NCBI GenBank assembly: GCA_036925085.1
Contig: JAUPFP010000010.1
Coordinates: forward strand, 5,713,996 to 5,777,995
Direction of reading: 5' to 3'
DNA: 64,000 bases
Source: Brachycybe producta
Taxonomy: Eukaryota; Arthropoda; Diplopoda; Playtdesmida; Andrognathidae
Shown here: in pieces, positions 46,753-56,235 of the stretch
Position numbering within the stretch: the stretch's first letter is position 1
Layout of the letters: each line of letters opens with the position of its first letter
Notes under the pieces: generated by a model
Seen by the model: only the letters and a program-made list of their open reading frames with translations
The model's database searches: none
Told to the model about the DNA's origin: nothing
Program-made: the position numbers and the translations under genes

Positions 46753-47003
46753 ACGATCACACTCCGAAACTTGGTTTGACGCACAAATTAGCGCTACCTT
46801 ATGAAGGACCAGGAGTTATAACGAAAAAGTTAAGTGATTTAGTATACGAAGTGGAATTTACAGACAAAAGAAGGAAGTTAGCCCGTGATACCTTCAACGT
46901 AGTCAACTTGAAGCGATATCATCGTAGCTGCAACGTTCGAGAGCATAGCGAAGAGATTTCGACGACTCAATAACTTACCTACTTTCTGCTTGTTCGAAGT
47001 ATA

Positions 47004-48998
47004 GTGATAAGAAATTGTTCTTTGGATGAAATTCTGCTGGAAAGCGAAGAGAAATTTGAATTTGATGAGAAAATGGCTACAGGAGGTTCAAATGAGTGTA
47101 AACGCCTCAGGCACCCAGCTGGCGATACGTCATTAGCTCCTCCAGAGAAACGTCACAGTGGAGAAAGTCAAGAGGGAGACTTACCTACGTCATTGATTAA
47201 AAGGACGGAAGCAATGCCCTGTTTCGGTGGAAAAGATTCTGCACAGCGACAGTCAAAACATGGTGGCTGGATTATAGAGCCTTTATCTACAATGGAACAA
47301 AGCAGTTCCTGGACCATTTGCAGATGTGATAACTGATAAATTGAACCTTATTTTTACCGACAGAAGTCTTACGCTTACAAATAAAATAAAATTGGAAGGA
47401 AGAATTTCCACTTGTATGCCGCTGGATATGGCCGAAATTGACGAAAGGTATGAGCAAACCTGGAAAATGTGGAGAAAAAATGATGAACGATACGATGATG
47501 TGCTGGAAACGGAAGATGACATCACGGACCTAAAAGAAGACTGAAAGTCAGAAGTACGTTATGCGGACATCGATGAAACAGATGATGAGAAATTGAAACG
47601 ATTCTATACGGAAGTAAAGGAGAAATTGGAAACTAATGGGCAGAAAAGTCCGGTGACATCACCACGAAAATTGGCCAATAAGACGAAATGTCGGCAATTT
47701 CAAAAGGAGACACCGCTCTTGGTCAAAGTATTGTCTTTGAATTTATGGAGAGATGCCTGGTTATGTCATAAATTGACTCCTCTGTTAAAAAGGGAGGCAC
47801 TCCTTAAATTTTCATCTGCCAAATTAGTTATCGGAGTTAAGGAAGCGAGACATCTTGAAAAATTGATCGAAGAGAAAGAAAAGAGTTTGGAAAAAAGTCA
47901 CAAATCTTTTAATTCTTGTGAAGCTCGGGCAGTTGAAAAAGAAATCTCCCCGGAATTGAGTTTATCGGGAATTGAGAAAAAGACTAAATGAAACGTTAAC
48001 AGAATGGCTACTAGCAACGAGGAAATTACAATTGACACATCAGGCCAGTCGAATTTTAATGGAATGGCGAGTATCGACGAGGGGTTGGACACCACATCGG
48101 AACTAATTAGTTTTCGCCAAAATCGCAGGCTGAACTACTTGTCCAGAAAATGGGGCAAAGAATCGCCCAACTGGAGGTTGCACTCCAAGAGGGGAACATG
48201 GAAGTCCTGCTTGCATCGACCTCCCCTGGCATCGGGAAACCGAGATGGATTTGAAGAGTGGGTGCAACAGAGGCGACAAGTCCCGATTGCAGCTCCTATG
48301 TTCCAACTTGTCCCGACAACAAGGCGTAATGTTAGAATGCCTGTTTCACCCTTGTTTACTCCTGAATGATTAATGACGGCATCCATCTGGGATCTTCGAC
48401 GCAGGGTCCTGTCACTTGAAAAGAAACGAAAGGCCTTCGAGTTGCAGATGAGGGAGGCTGAAGATTTTGGAAATGATTCTGTATGCCCTGGACGTCAGCC
48501 GTGTCATGGGTATATGAAACGAGACAGCATCATGAATAATAATCTTGTCCATTTGCAAGATCTGTTAACTGCAACTATCGACGAGTTTCAGTTTTAAGAA
48601 ACATATAACATGGAGTCATCCTGCTGCGATATCACGATGATTTCATGATAGTATGGCTCGACACCAGTTCCCGGAGCTGCTGTATCTTCACGAACCCAAA
48701 CCCTGTCATGGAAGTTACTCCACACGTCATGGAACCATGGGTAGGAAGTTTGGTGGACGATATCTACATCAGACCACTAGCATTGAGCTATTCCTATGGA
48801 TATGGGCAAGGATCCCCTGAGGAAAAAGCGGCGGAAGTATTTTTCCTGTTCCTAAAAACAGTTGATCGTTCTCTTCCGAATATTCCAACGGAAACAACAA
48901 CCAATGGTTGGATTGATCTGCAACAAACGATCGGTGGAACAGATGAAGACGTTGCTTTTAACATATGGGCTGTTCCTTACAATCTGGGACCTCGTTGA
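47004..48998 (+). pseudogene. E2 ORF3 region after pol
   Basis: A frame running 47326-48597 is broken by three TGA codons (47542, 47989, 48367) and ends at TAA 48595; the C-terminal part continues in another frame (48645-48998). The N-terminal half is Lys/Glu-rich and probably helical (LIEEKEKSLEKSHK). A MNNNLVHLQDL segment aligns with LLNNCWALWQ of E4, and a late NGWIDLQQ..AFNIW with GW(I)VAAW, but the match is weak. No signal peptide or membrane segment is visible. It could be a diverged ORF3; function unknown. Confidence 0.5.
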
Positions 48999-50262
48999 AG
49001 CAAATGAATAATCAATGATGTTTTTTTTTTCTTGATTCATTTCAGATCGAATGAATTTATTTCGTTTCGTTACCATTCTAATGAATAATGTTTTGTCTTT
49101 AATAAAAGCATATTTCTCCGTTTCTTTCTCCTAATCATAGATTTGAAAAAGAACCAATTGGTCATTTCTTTCTTATCGTTTTCTTTTATATAACGTTGAA
49201 AATCATTTGTATCTCATCGTTTTAAATACTAAGATCGATCTGAGTTTTCCCGTTTTTATACGTTTTGTTGATGATTATGTATTGAATTTTGGTTTTGAAT
49301 TGTTTTAGTGGCCGGACTGTTTGTTTATGAAAAAAGTTTTGTATTTCGATTTTTGATAATTGATTGAACGTTTTTAATATCTTTTCGTATATTCTTTATT
49401 ATTTTTTTTTTACTGTTTGAATTAAAATCTTTATACTTTCATAACTCTGTTTCATTTCTAGTTCTTTTATACCACCTTTGCATAAAAATCGCAGAAACTG
49501 CTTCAGCATTAGGGTTGGGAATTTTGGATAATTAGCTAGATTAATTAGACTAGAAGTGTTAGAAAGTTATACTTAGAAATACGAAAAATTAGTAATCAGT
49601 CCTTAGTATGCGAGTAGCATGATCAATTCGTTGCGGCATCAAAAAGGCATTAATGAAAGAAAATTTGGTTGGGAACATTTGGAAACAATTGTGAAAATGC
49701 GAGTAACATGTTAAATTTGTTGCGGCATTAGTAAACAATTAATAGAAAATAAGAAAAGATGCTGAATAATACGAGTAGCGTGACTGATTCGTTACGGTAT
49801 TAAATGCTCTTTTGATTAATGGTTAATAGTAATTAACATTGGTAAGCGATAATAATGTTCGATTGAATTAAGAAAAAGATGCTAATTGATGCGAGTAGCA
49901 CGAATGATTCGTTATGGCATTAGATGCTCTGATAATGTTGGTTAGTTATTGGGTTATATTGGCAAACAATTATTGTTTAATGCAAATAAGCTAATTGCGT
50001 TCATAGTTAAATAGCATACAATTAAAATGGATATTGGTTAATTGCGATTGGACTTGTACTTTCTGGTGTTGCTGGGTTTTATCATTGTGTGAAATAGTAA
50101 TAGTTTGAATTTGTGATTTGATAATATAATGGTTTTGAAAGAAAGTTACAGTGAATAGAAAAGGGTTATGTACGATTGAAAGATTTATGATAGGGCGAGA
50201 ATACAGAAGAGAAAAGAGAGAAACGGTAGTAAGTTAAAGGATGAAAGCATGTGGGTAAATGT
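48999..50262 (+). repeat. E2 3' non-coding region with a spaced repeat
   Basis: AT-rich DNA. A motif of about 33 bases (ATGCGAGTAGCAYGA, then ATTCGTTRYGGCATTA) occurs four times, near 49608, 49697, 49769 and 49889, separated by 70-120 bases. It lies between ORF3 and the polypurine tract, now pushed to 55860-55877 by the E3 insertion. Confidence 0.65.
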
Positions 50263-51059
50263 TGTAACGTCCCGCCGGACCGTTACAATACCCGGTAAGC
50301 AAAAGCGCGAAACTGCCGTCAAACTTACCAACAACCGGCTCTTCACGGGGACGGGACCGTACCCGTAGCCGCTTCTCCCACGGTGTTCCTTGGGATGTGT
50401 CGGCTCCGCGGAGCCACCCACGACAGACACGACGAAAGACCACGCCGCCACACCGAGAATATTGTGGTAGAACACCGGTTCTACAGCGAGCCGACACGAG
50501 TACCGGCCAACGAAGGTCGAAGAAAGACGGTGGTGTTCCCCCAGACCGGCGACCCACCCTCCCGCGGTAACTCCCCAAATAAACGACACAGACACAAAGT
50601 AAGCGATGAGTAAAACAAAGTGTTTAATGACACTTACGATGGTAATCTGATGAATACAATGACAGTGATATTATATACACTTCTGGCTGGTTAATTCAAC
50701 CAGCCAGGCACTATACATATAAAACAAAGGCCAACAGGCCAAAGGCACAATGGAGTTAAAGATGTACTGGCCAGTGGAGGTCAACCGAACCTCCACCCAC
50801 AGGTCTAGTCTTCAGCTCAGCCTACAACACACTGCCCAGATCCTGTGGTTGACTAGGCCACAGGAAACCTCCAGGCAACTCCACCTGGAGGGGACAGAGG
50901 TCACATCTGACCTCTCACCCATAGACTTCATGGTGAAAGGTCTGCTGGCACCAAAATGGCGTCCGTCCCAACAGCCTACTGTAGCTGTCAGGCAGACCAC
51001 CATAGGGAAATTCGTCTGCTCAATCAAAATTTAAAAATTGAGCAGACCAGGTTGCCACA
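50263..51059 (-). repeat. E3 3' LTR (left copy)
   Basis: On the minus strand it starts TGTGGCAACCTGGTCTGC and ends CCGGCGGGACGTTACA. TATA-like GTATATAATATC near 50665-50680; a splice-donor motif TTGGTAAGTTTGACGG with GT at 50328-50327, 65 bases from the end. Confidence 0.92.
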
Positions 51060-51073
51060 ATCCTCTCAATTTC

Positions 51074-51095
51074 CCTGTTCTGTCTCGGGAACAGG
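51074..51095 (-). promoter_or_regulatory. E3 hairpin upstream of the polypurine tract
   Basis: On the minus strand: stem CCTGTTC/GAACAGG (7 bp) with an 8-base loop CCGAGACA. It is followed by GAAATTGAGAGGAT and the LTR, 14 bases away. Position and size match the AGGA-loop hairpins of E1, E2 and E4, but the sequence is unrelated. Confidence 0.6.
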
Positions 51096-51131
51096 TCAGT
51101 CAAGCCAGCCTGGATTGCTCCCAGAACCTTT

Positions 51132-52316
51132 TTAGGTACCGGACGGCTTCTCTGGCGGTGTTGCAAAAATGGAGCCCATCCTCTCCGCAGCCCACCGACG
51201 TGCCCACCACAAGCACAGCTGGGTGTTACGCCACCCAAAACCAGTATCGAAGACCGTCCCCTTAAGACGGCTTTTCTCCAGGGCTCGGAATTCTTCGAAA
51301 GGAATATCCTGAAGTTGCGGACACGTACGAAGCGTCCGACTTGTTAGGAGGTCTACCAGGGCAACCGCGGGCTCGGTCTCGCACCCTGGTAGAGGCTCAG
51401 TTATAAACTGTCCAGCAATACCTCCTAAGTTGCATTCCAGCAAACGTTGGATGAATGGGGCTGCACGCCGGGCTAGACAAACTATCCCGGCATCTAGCCC
51501 CACCACATCCAGAATAGCAAACGTTTGCTTTACCGGATTTATGACCATCACAACCGGAAAACCTCCACAACCAAACGCCACCACATGGCACATGTTGTAC
51601 GGTGGTAGCTTTGCTACCCACGGCTCTGGAAGTGGCTCATCCAGACGGTAGTAGCCGTGGTATTGGCAACCCTCCATTCCCAGCTGGTCCTGCCAGAGAC
51701 CAAGCCGGTTATTCAGATACACCTCTGCATCTGAATACGGGGGCAATGCTCCAATACACCATTCCTCGGCCTCACACCTAGGGGAGGTTGACGTTTCAGG
51801 TCCTAGGGTATCAAATACCCCGCCGCCATAGACCGGAGAGAAGGGTGTACTCCCACTGGGGGTCACGGGGTCACGTCTTGTGGGAACACTGACTCCTGCA
51901 ACCGAGGTTCCTTCGCCCCTAGGTGATGGCAAAGTCACACGGTGCAGGGTTCCCACTGCTCGAACCCGCAGGCTCGAGACCGCATCCACCTTCGGGGAGG
52001 ATGGAGGCGTGCCGACCAAAACGTCGTGCATCGACCTACCATCCATCCGTGCTGCCTCAACGGGACGGGTATGGATCGGTTGACTCCCGGCCGGCGTGCT
52101 TGCCTGAGCACGCCGGGACTCCTCCTTTTCCGCCACGACGCCTCCAGTTTTGGTTAGGCAAAACCATCGAGCATATAGGGTGAGGGGCAAACCAGCGATC
52201 CAGCTGGCTGCACACGGCCTCCAATGTGGAGCATGGCGATGGAAATACCCACTGGGTAATTTCCGGGTCCGCAGACCTTGCCAGAGGCACCCCTGCCTTA
52301 CGCAGGACATCCACAT
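51132..52316 (-). CDS. E3 ORF3, homologue of the E4 third gene
   Basis: A 394-codon open frame. The N-terminal half is Arg/Ser/Pro-rich and low-complexity. The C-terminal half (about residues 190-385) aligns with E4 ORF3: YLNNRLGLWQ with LLNNCWALWQ, YHGYYRLDEPLPEPW with YIGHYDLMEGFP, then a hydrophobic AGIVCLARRAAPFIQRLL block, an AVALVDLL block and FGWRNTQLCLWWAR near the end. There is no signal peptide or clear membrane helix. A different frame upstream (52150-52401) is also protein-like (YLWAVSKYVDVLRKAGVPLA), so the true N-terminus may be there, with a frameshift. Function unknown. Confidence 0.65.
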   Translation of the reverse strand: MWMSCVRQGCLWQGLRTRKLPSGYFHRHAPHWRPCAASWIAGLPLTLYARWFCLTKTGGVVAEKEESRRAQASTPAGSQPIHTRPVEAARMDGRSMHDVLVGTPPSSPKVDAVSSLRVRAVGTLHRVTLPSPRGEGTSVAGVSVPTRRDPVTPSGSTPFSPVYGGGVFDTLGPETSTSPRCEAEEWCIGALPPYSDAEVYLNNRLGLWQDQLGMEGCQYHGYYRLDEPLPEPWVAKLPPYNMCHVVAFGCGGFPVVMVINPVKQTFAILDVVGLDAGIVCLARRAAPFIQRLLECNLGGIAGQFITEPLPGCETEPAVALVDLLTSRTLRTCPQLQDIPFEEFRALEKSRLKGTVFDTGFGWRNTQLCLWWARRWAAERMGSIFATPPEKPSGT

Positions 52317-52406
52317 ATTTGGAAACCGCCCAGAGGTACGTCCTTTGCTCAGAACCTAGGCCCTGACAGGCACCTGAGTTTTGAAGCTTTACCGGTCGCA
52401 CACCAC

Positions 52407-54179
52407 TCAGTTCGGTGGCGACCGGCGGCGGTTTAACGAGGATTTCTCCTCGTCCTCTACGAGTCGATAGTAGAACTGGCCATCATGAATGGTGGCCAGG
52501 TACTTACGACCCTCCAGCCAAACAGGCGCAATGCCAGCGGTTGGCTGGAGGTTCTGACTCTCATCAGCCACCACTCTGGCAACCTGCCCTTTGGCTGCAG
52601 CCTTCGGACAATCCTTCCTCAGGTGACCCATCTGGTTACACCCGAAACAAGGACCTAGTCGCCGGAGTGAATCTCCTGTTTGGTCCGTACTTCAAGGCGT
52701 TGCCGCCGGCTGACCTCCACCAGAGCCTGCCGTCTTCTTCTTCTTGCCTCCGGTCTTGGCTCCTGCTTTGTCTGACTTGGATGGTGCAGTAGCCTTCGCA
52801 CCCGTTTGGCTCGAAGATGAAGCCTTGGCAGAGCTCCCAGAGCTAGCCGTGGTTCCGGAGGACGGAGCGCTAGCCCTGTCCTGAGGAACCTCTCTAGTAC
52901 GGTTAGGTAATTTGCCTACAAGAAGCAAATCGGCCTCAACCAGCCGTGCCTTTCGGGCATATGCTTCTACCGTACCGGCCTTGCAACCGATCAATTGATC
53001 AGTGATGGCCGTCAGGAGTTTCCGTTTGAAGCGTATGAGCCTACAGCTCTCGTCTTCGCCCGGAGACACTCGGTCGGACAATTCCAAGAACCGCCAGTAG
53101 AATGCCTGCACAGACTCTGTAGCCCCCTGTTTCATAGACTCAAATTCGCCGAAACAGAGGCGAGCCTGGTTGCTGGTGCTGAAGCGGCTACGCATAGCAT
53201 CCTTCAGCTCCGTCCATGTCAGGTCTGGAAAAGTTTCCACCAACGTGGCGTAATACTTTTCCGCCGGACCGTCCAGCAGAAACGTAAAGAAACTGCATCG
53301 GGACTCATCCGTCCAGCGCTGAGCTCGGGCTTTCACTTCGAACTTGCGAAGGAAAGGCGTCAAGTCCTCTCTGCCGTCGTAACGAGCAAATGAGTGGACC
53401 GGGTTAAAGAACCCGAACGCCTGAACCTCCGCTGGAACCGCTGGAGCGAGCGTCCAAGCAGCGACGCTAACCCTGTGAGGCTGCCTGCTCCGGTTCCCCG
53501 AAACGTCAGACACGGACTCAGCTTCCGAGGGTATCATCATCTGAACCCTCGGCTGCTGTCCGGGTGCAGGAGGAACTCCCCGGCCAATCCCCCTAGGAGA
53601 TGGCCTGGGTGCCTCCCGCGGAGGTACCAACCGGGGTTGCACCGGTGGTTCCTCTCTCCGTGCACCTTCACGCACAGGCGACACTGAAAACCGAGGTGCC
53701 ACCCTCGGCTCAATCGTCGACCGGGACAGTTGTCCTTCTAACCGAAGGACATCTATCCCGTAGGCAATCTCAATGAGTTGCTGCTCGGATAGCCCGGCCA
53801 AAAAGGCCCGGCCCTCACGTGCAGTTTCATCCGGGATGTCCACCATGTCCCTACGGGATTGATCGCCACGTCCAACCGGACGGGCGACGGTGGAAACTTG
53901 AACAAGCGGCCGTGACCGTTCTTCCTCCCCGGTGAGATCACCATCGGACCCACTGTCTTCTAACGGGTATTCTCCCGGACGGTTGTCACGGCGGCGTTTC
54001 CGCACCGTGACCCATTCCTCCGGGAAATCCCTGTCTACGCTACCGCTGGGTCCTCCGTTTTCAGAGGATCCCCACCTTCCGCCCCCAATTGGACGGTCGA
54101 CTACGTGGCCGCGTAACTCCAAACCCGCATCTGCACCAAGTTCCCGACCTCCCGTCGGTACTTTTGTGGCTGGCTCCAT
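52407..54179 (-). pseudogene. gag: E3 gag, one in-frame TGA between capsid and zinc knuckle
   Basis: The frame opens at 54179 and runs 495 codons to a TGA at 52689-52691, then continues in the same frame to 52407. The capsid-like domain is at about residues 255-400: YDGREDLTPFLRKFEVKARA, SFFTFLLDGPAEKYYATLVE, WTELKDAMRSRFSTSN and FYWRFLELSDRV. A Ser/Ala/Lys-rich linker follows. After the TGA comes the CCHC knuckle CFGCNQMGHLRKDC. The TGA could be a mutated CGA codon or a readthrough site; without other copies I cannot tell. Gag would form particles and bind RNA. Confidence 0.85.
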
Positions 54180-54239
54180 TTTTCACCGTAAACGAACGGT
54201 AAAACCTGGACAAAGCCTCCAGATCTCGGGTTTCCACCG

Positions 54240-54790
54240 TCGAAAACGGTAAACTCACGGACAAAAGTCCGCAAAATACCGTTACGAACGGATGGAACCG
54301 TGCGAAACCGCGGTATCCCGGACAAAAGTCCATGTCCCACGGTGAAGTACGGTCAGAGTTTAACATTACCGGTTTCTACCGCGGTATAACGGACAAAAGT
54401 ATTTTTCCCACGGTGTACTTCACGGTAAAAGACCTTTTACCACTTTCTACCGCGGATCAACGGACAAAAGTCCGCACACCACAGTGTACTTGCGGTAAAA
54501 CACCGTGCACCACCGAAAACCATGGTACCACGGACCGTAGTCCGTGCCCCACGGTAATTCGACGGTAAATTTACCGTTAACCGCGGTACAACGGACCGGA
54601 GTCCGTTCCCCACGGTATATAACGGTAAATTAACGGTGAACGACGGTAGATTTACCGTTCACCACAGTACAACGGACCAAAGTCCGTTCCCCACGGTGGA
54701 CAACGGTAAATCGACGGTGAAACGGTGGTTTCCGCCGCTGTCCCACGGACCAACATCCGCGCCCAGTGGGGTACTCGCACCGCAAGATGA
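54240..54790 (-). repeat. E3 leader array of hairpin units, about 70 bp
   Basis: Eight units centred on CGGACNNNNGTCCG-like palindromes start at 54258, 54319, 54390, 54461, 54531, 54592, 54673 and 54745, spaced 61-81 bases. Each is followed by CCCCACGGT-type words and ACGGTAAA/TTTACCGT pairs, which are also palindromic, and CCGCGGT. The array fills the space between primer-binding site and gag. Confidence 0.9.
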
Positions 54791-54855
54791 TTTGACCGAC
54801 TAAACGGTCGAATACACGGTAAATCACCGTGCAAGAGGCGGGGTACAGGTACCAG

Positions 54856-54867
54856 GCGCCTCCACCA
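54856..54867 (-). other. E3 primer-binding site
   Basis: TGGTGGAGGCGC on the minus strand, two bases after the LTR end, one base different from E1 and E2. Confidence 0.75.
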
Positions 54868-54869
54868 AT

Positions 54870-55666
54870 TGTAACGTCCCGCCGGACCGTTACAATACCC
54901 GGTAAGCAAAAGCGCGAAACTGCCGTCAAACTTACCAACAGCCGGCTCCTCACGGGGACGAGACCGTACCCGTAGCCGCCTCTCCCACGGTGTTCCTTGG
55001 GATGTGTCGGCTTCGTGGAGCCACCCACGACGGACACGACAAAAGACCTCGCCGCCACGCCGAGAATATCGCAGTAGAACACCGGTTCTACCGCGAGCCG
55101 ACACGAGTACTGGCCAACGAAGGTCGGAGAAAGACGGTGGTGTTGCCCCAGACCGGCGACCCACCCTCCCGCAGTAACTCCCCAAATAAACGACACAGAC
55201 ACAAAGTAAGCGATGAGTAAAACAAAGTGTTTAATGACACATACGATGGTAATCTGATGAATACGATGACAGTGATATTATATACACTTCTGGCTGGTTA
55301 ATTCAACCAGCCAGGCACTATACATATAAAACAAAGGCCAACAGGCCTAAGGCACAATGGAGTTAAAGATGTACTGGCCAGTGGAGGTCAACCAGACCTC
55401 CACCCACAGGTCTAGTCTACAGCTCAGCCTACAACACACTGCCCAGATCCTGTGGTTGACTAGGCCACAGGAAACCTCCAGGCAACTCCACCTGGAGGGG
55501 ACAGAGGTCACATCTGACCTCTCACCCATAGACTTTATGGTGAGAGGTCTGCTGGCACCAAAATGGCGTCCGTCCCAACAGCCTACTGTAGCTGTCAGGC
55601 AGACCACCATAGGGAAATTCGTCTGCTCAATCAAAATTTAAAAATTGAGCAGACCAGGTTGCCACA
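54870..55666 (-). repeat. E3 5' LTR (right copy)
   Basis: Same length as the left copy and nearly identical. The splice-donor motif has GT at 54935-54934 (minus strand), again 65 bases from the end. Confidence 0.92.
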
Positions 55667-55877
55667 ATGTTGTTGTGGAACAAATAAACACGACACGCTT
55701 GGGTGGTTAAAAACTGTTTTATTCTTTTCTTAACATGAATCATTTAACGGCATGCAACATGAGATATGAATGTAAATAAATCCCAAGGGTAGGCTTTCCT
55801 ACTTTCCCCTTCTTTCATCTTGGTGCCGACTTATCTGTCGAAGCATGAGGACATGCTTCCATTTAAGTTGAAGGGTG
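55667..55877 (+). other. E2 3' region resumed after E3
   Basis: Non-coding sequence from the E3 insertion point to the E2 3' LTR, containing the hairpin at 55840-55859 and a tract ending GTTGAAGGGTG immediately before the LTR. Confidence 0.7.
55840..55859 (+). promoter_or_regulatory. E2 hairpin upstream of the polypurine tract
   Basis: GAAGCATGAGGACATGCTTC: perfect 8-bp stem, loop AGGA, 18 bases before the LTR. Two stem pairs differ from E1 (T-A to C-G and C-G to T-A) while pairing is kept. Confidence 0.85.
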
Positions 55878-56235
55878 TGTGAGGACCCTGTCCTCATCCT
55901 TTAGCAACACTTTCGTGAGTCACACATTTGACGTCATTGCACTTGTTTTCTCCCTTCTAATATAATACAAGCTGGGAAATGCAAACAACCTCAATATTTC
56001 TGTCATCTTTCTGTCGTCTTTCTATTTTTCTTTCAATAAATAGTTCGAAGATGTATTGCACTTTTGACATCAAAAGTCCAATTTTATTCACACTTTCGAT
56101 ACTTTTATTGTTCTTTTAATGGTTATTGCATAGCCGACCATTGGCACATTAATCCTGCGAAATGGCCCACTGTTGAGCATAGCAATAAAATGATTTTGAC
56201 ATGTTTACCAAGGTGACCATATACTCACATGGTGA
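55878..56235 (+). repeat. E2 3' LTR, first part
   Basis: TGTGAGGACCCTGTCCTCAT and the following text match the E2 5' LTR from 36857. The copy stops at 56235 where E4 begins. AATAAA lies near 56036. Confidence 0.8.

Larger units (their letters stand above)
43119..46973 (+). pseudogene. E2 integrase, split by hAT-2
   Basis: The catalytic core is open at 43119-43928: WGMDFVGPM holds the first Asp, a region reading IYDRGTQVAS the second, and YHSQADGLAEKCNRT the Glu. The cysteines of the zinc finger are degraded (CDISQW). A TGA at 43926 (expected Arg, KSYD-stop-KRR) and the hAT-2 insertion at 43986 separate the C-terminal module, which resumes at 46753 with ALPYEGPGVITKKLSDLVYE and NVVNLKRYH. Confidence 0.88.
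50263..55666 (-). mobile_element. E3: LTR retrotransposon without pol
   Basis: Two 797-bp LTRs (50263-51059 and 54870-55666), a 4-bp duplication ATGT (50259-50262 and 55667-55670), a primer-binding site, a repeat-rich leader, gag and an ORF3 are present. Between the end of gag (52407) and ORF3 there is no room for protease, RT, RNase H or integrase, so E3 depends on another element for these. The LTRs are equal in length and differ at only a few percent of sites by eye, so insertion is recent compared with E2, which it interrupts. Confidence 0.93.
36857..56235 (+). mobile_element. E2: Ty3/gypsy-type LTR retrotransposon, interrupted by three insertions
   Basis: The 5' LTR (36857-38113), primer-binding site, gag, pol, ORF3 and 3' non-coding region are followed at 55878 by the start of a second LTR copy. 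Insertions are hAT-2 (43986-46752) in pol, E3 (50263-55666) in the 3' region, and E4 (56236 on) in the 3' LTR. Without hAT-2 and E3 the visible part is about 11.2 kb. The 55878-56235 segment matches 36857-37290, and a hairpin plus polypurine tract precede it, which fixes it as the 3' LTR. The rest of that LTR should lie beyond E4, outside the window. All reading frames carry stops or shifts. Confidence 0.85.

Noticed and set aside
48645..48998. ORF3 as a Ulp1/C48-like protease
   Set aside because: The stretch around HDDFMIVWLDT recalls the H-W...D pattern, but no downstream Q and D-C-G motif follows, and E3 and E4 lack the histidine.
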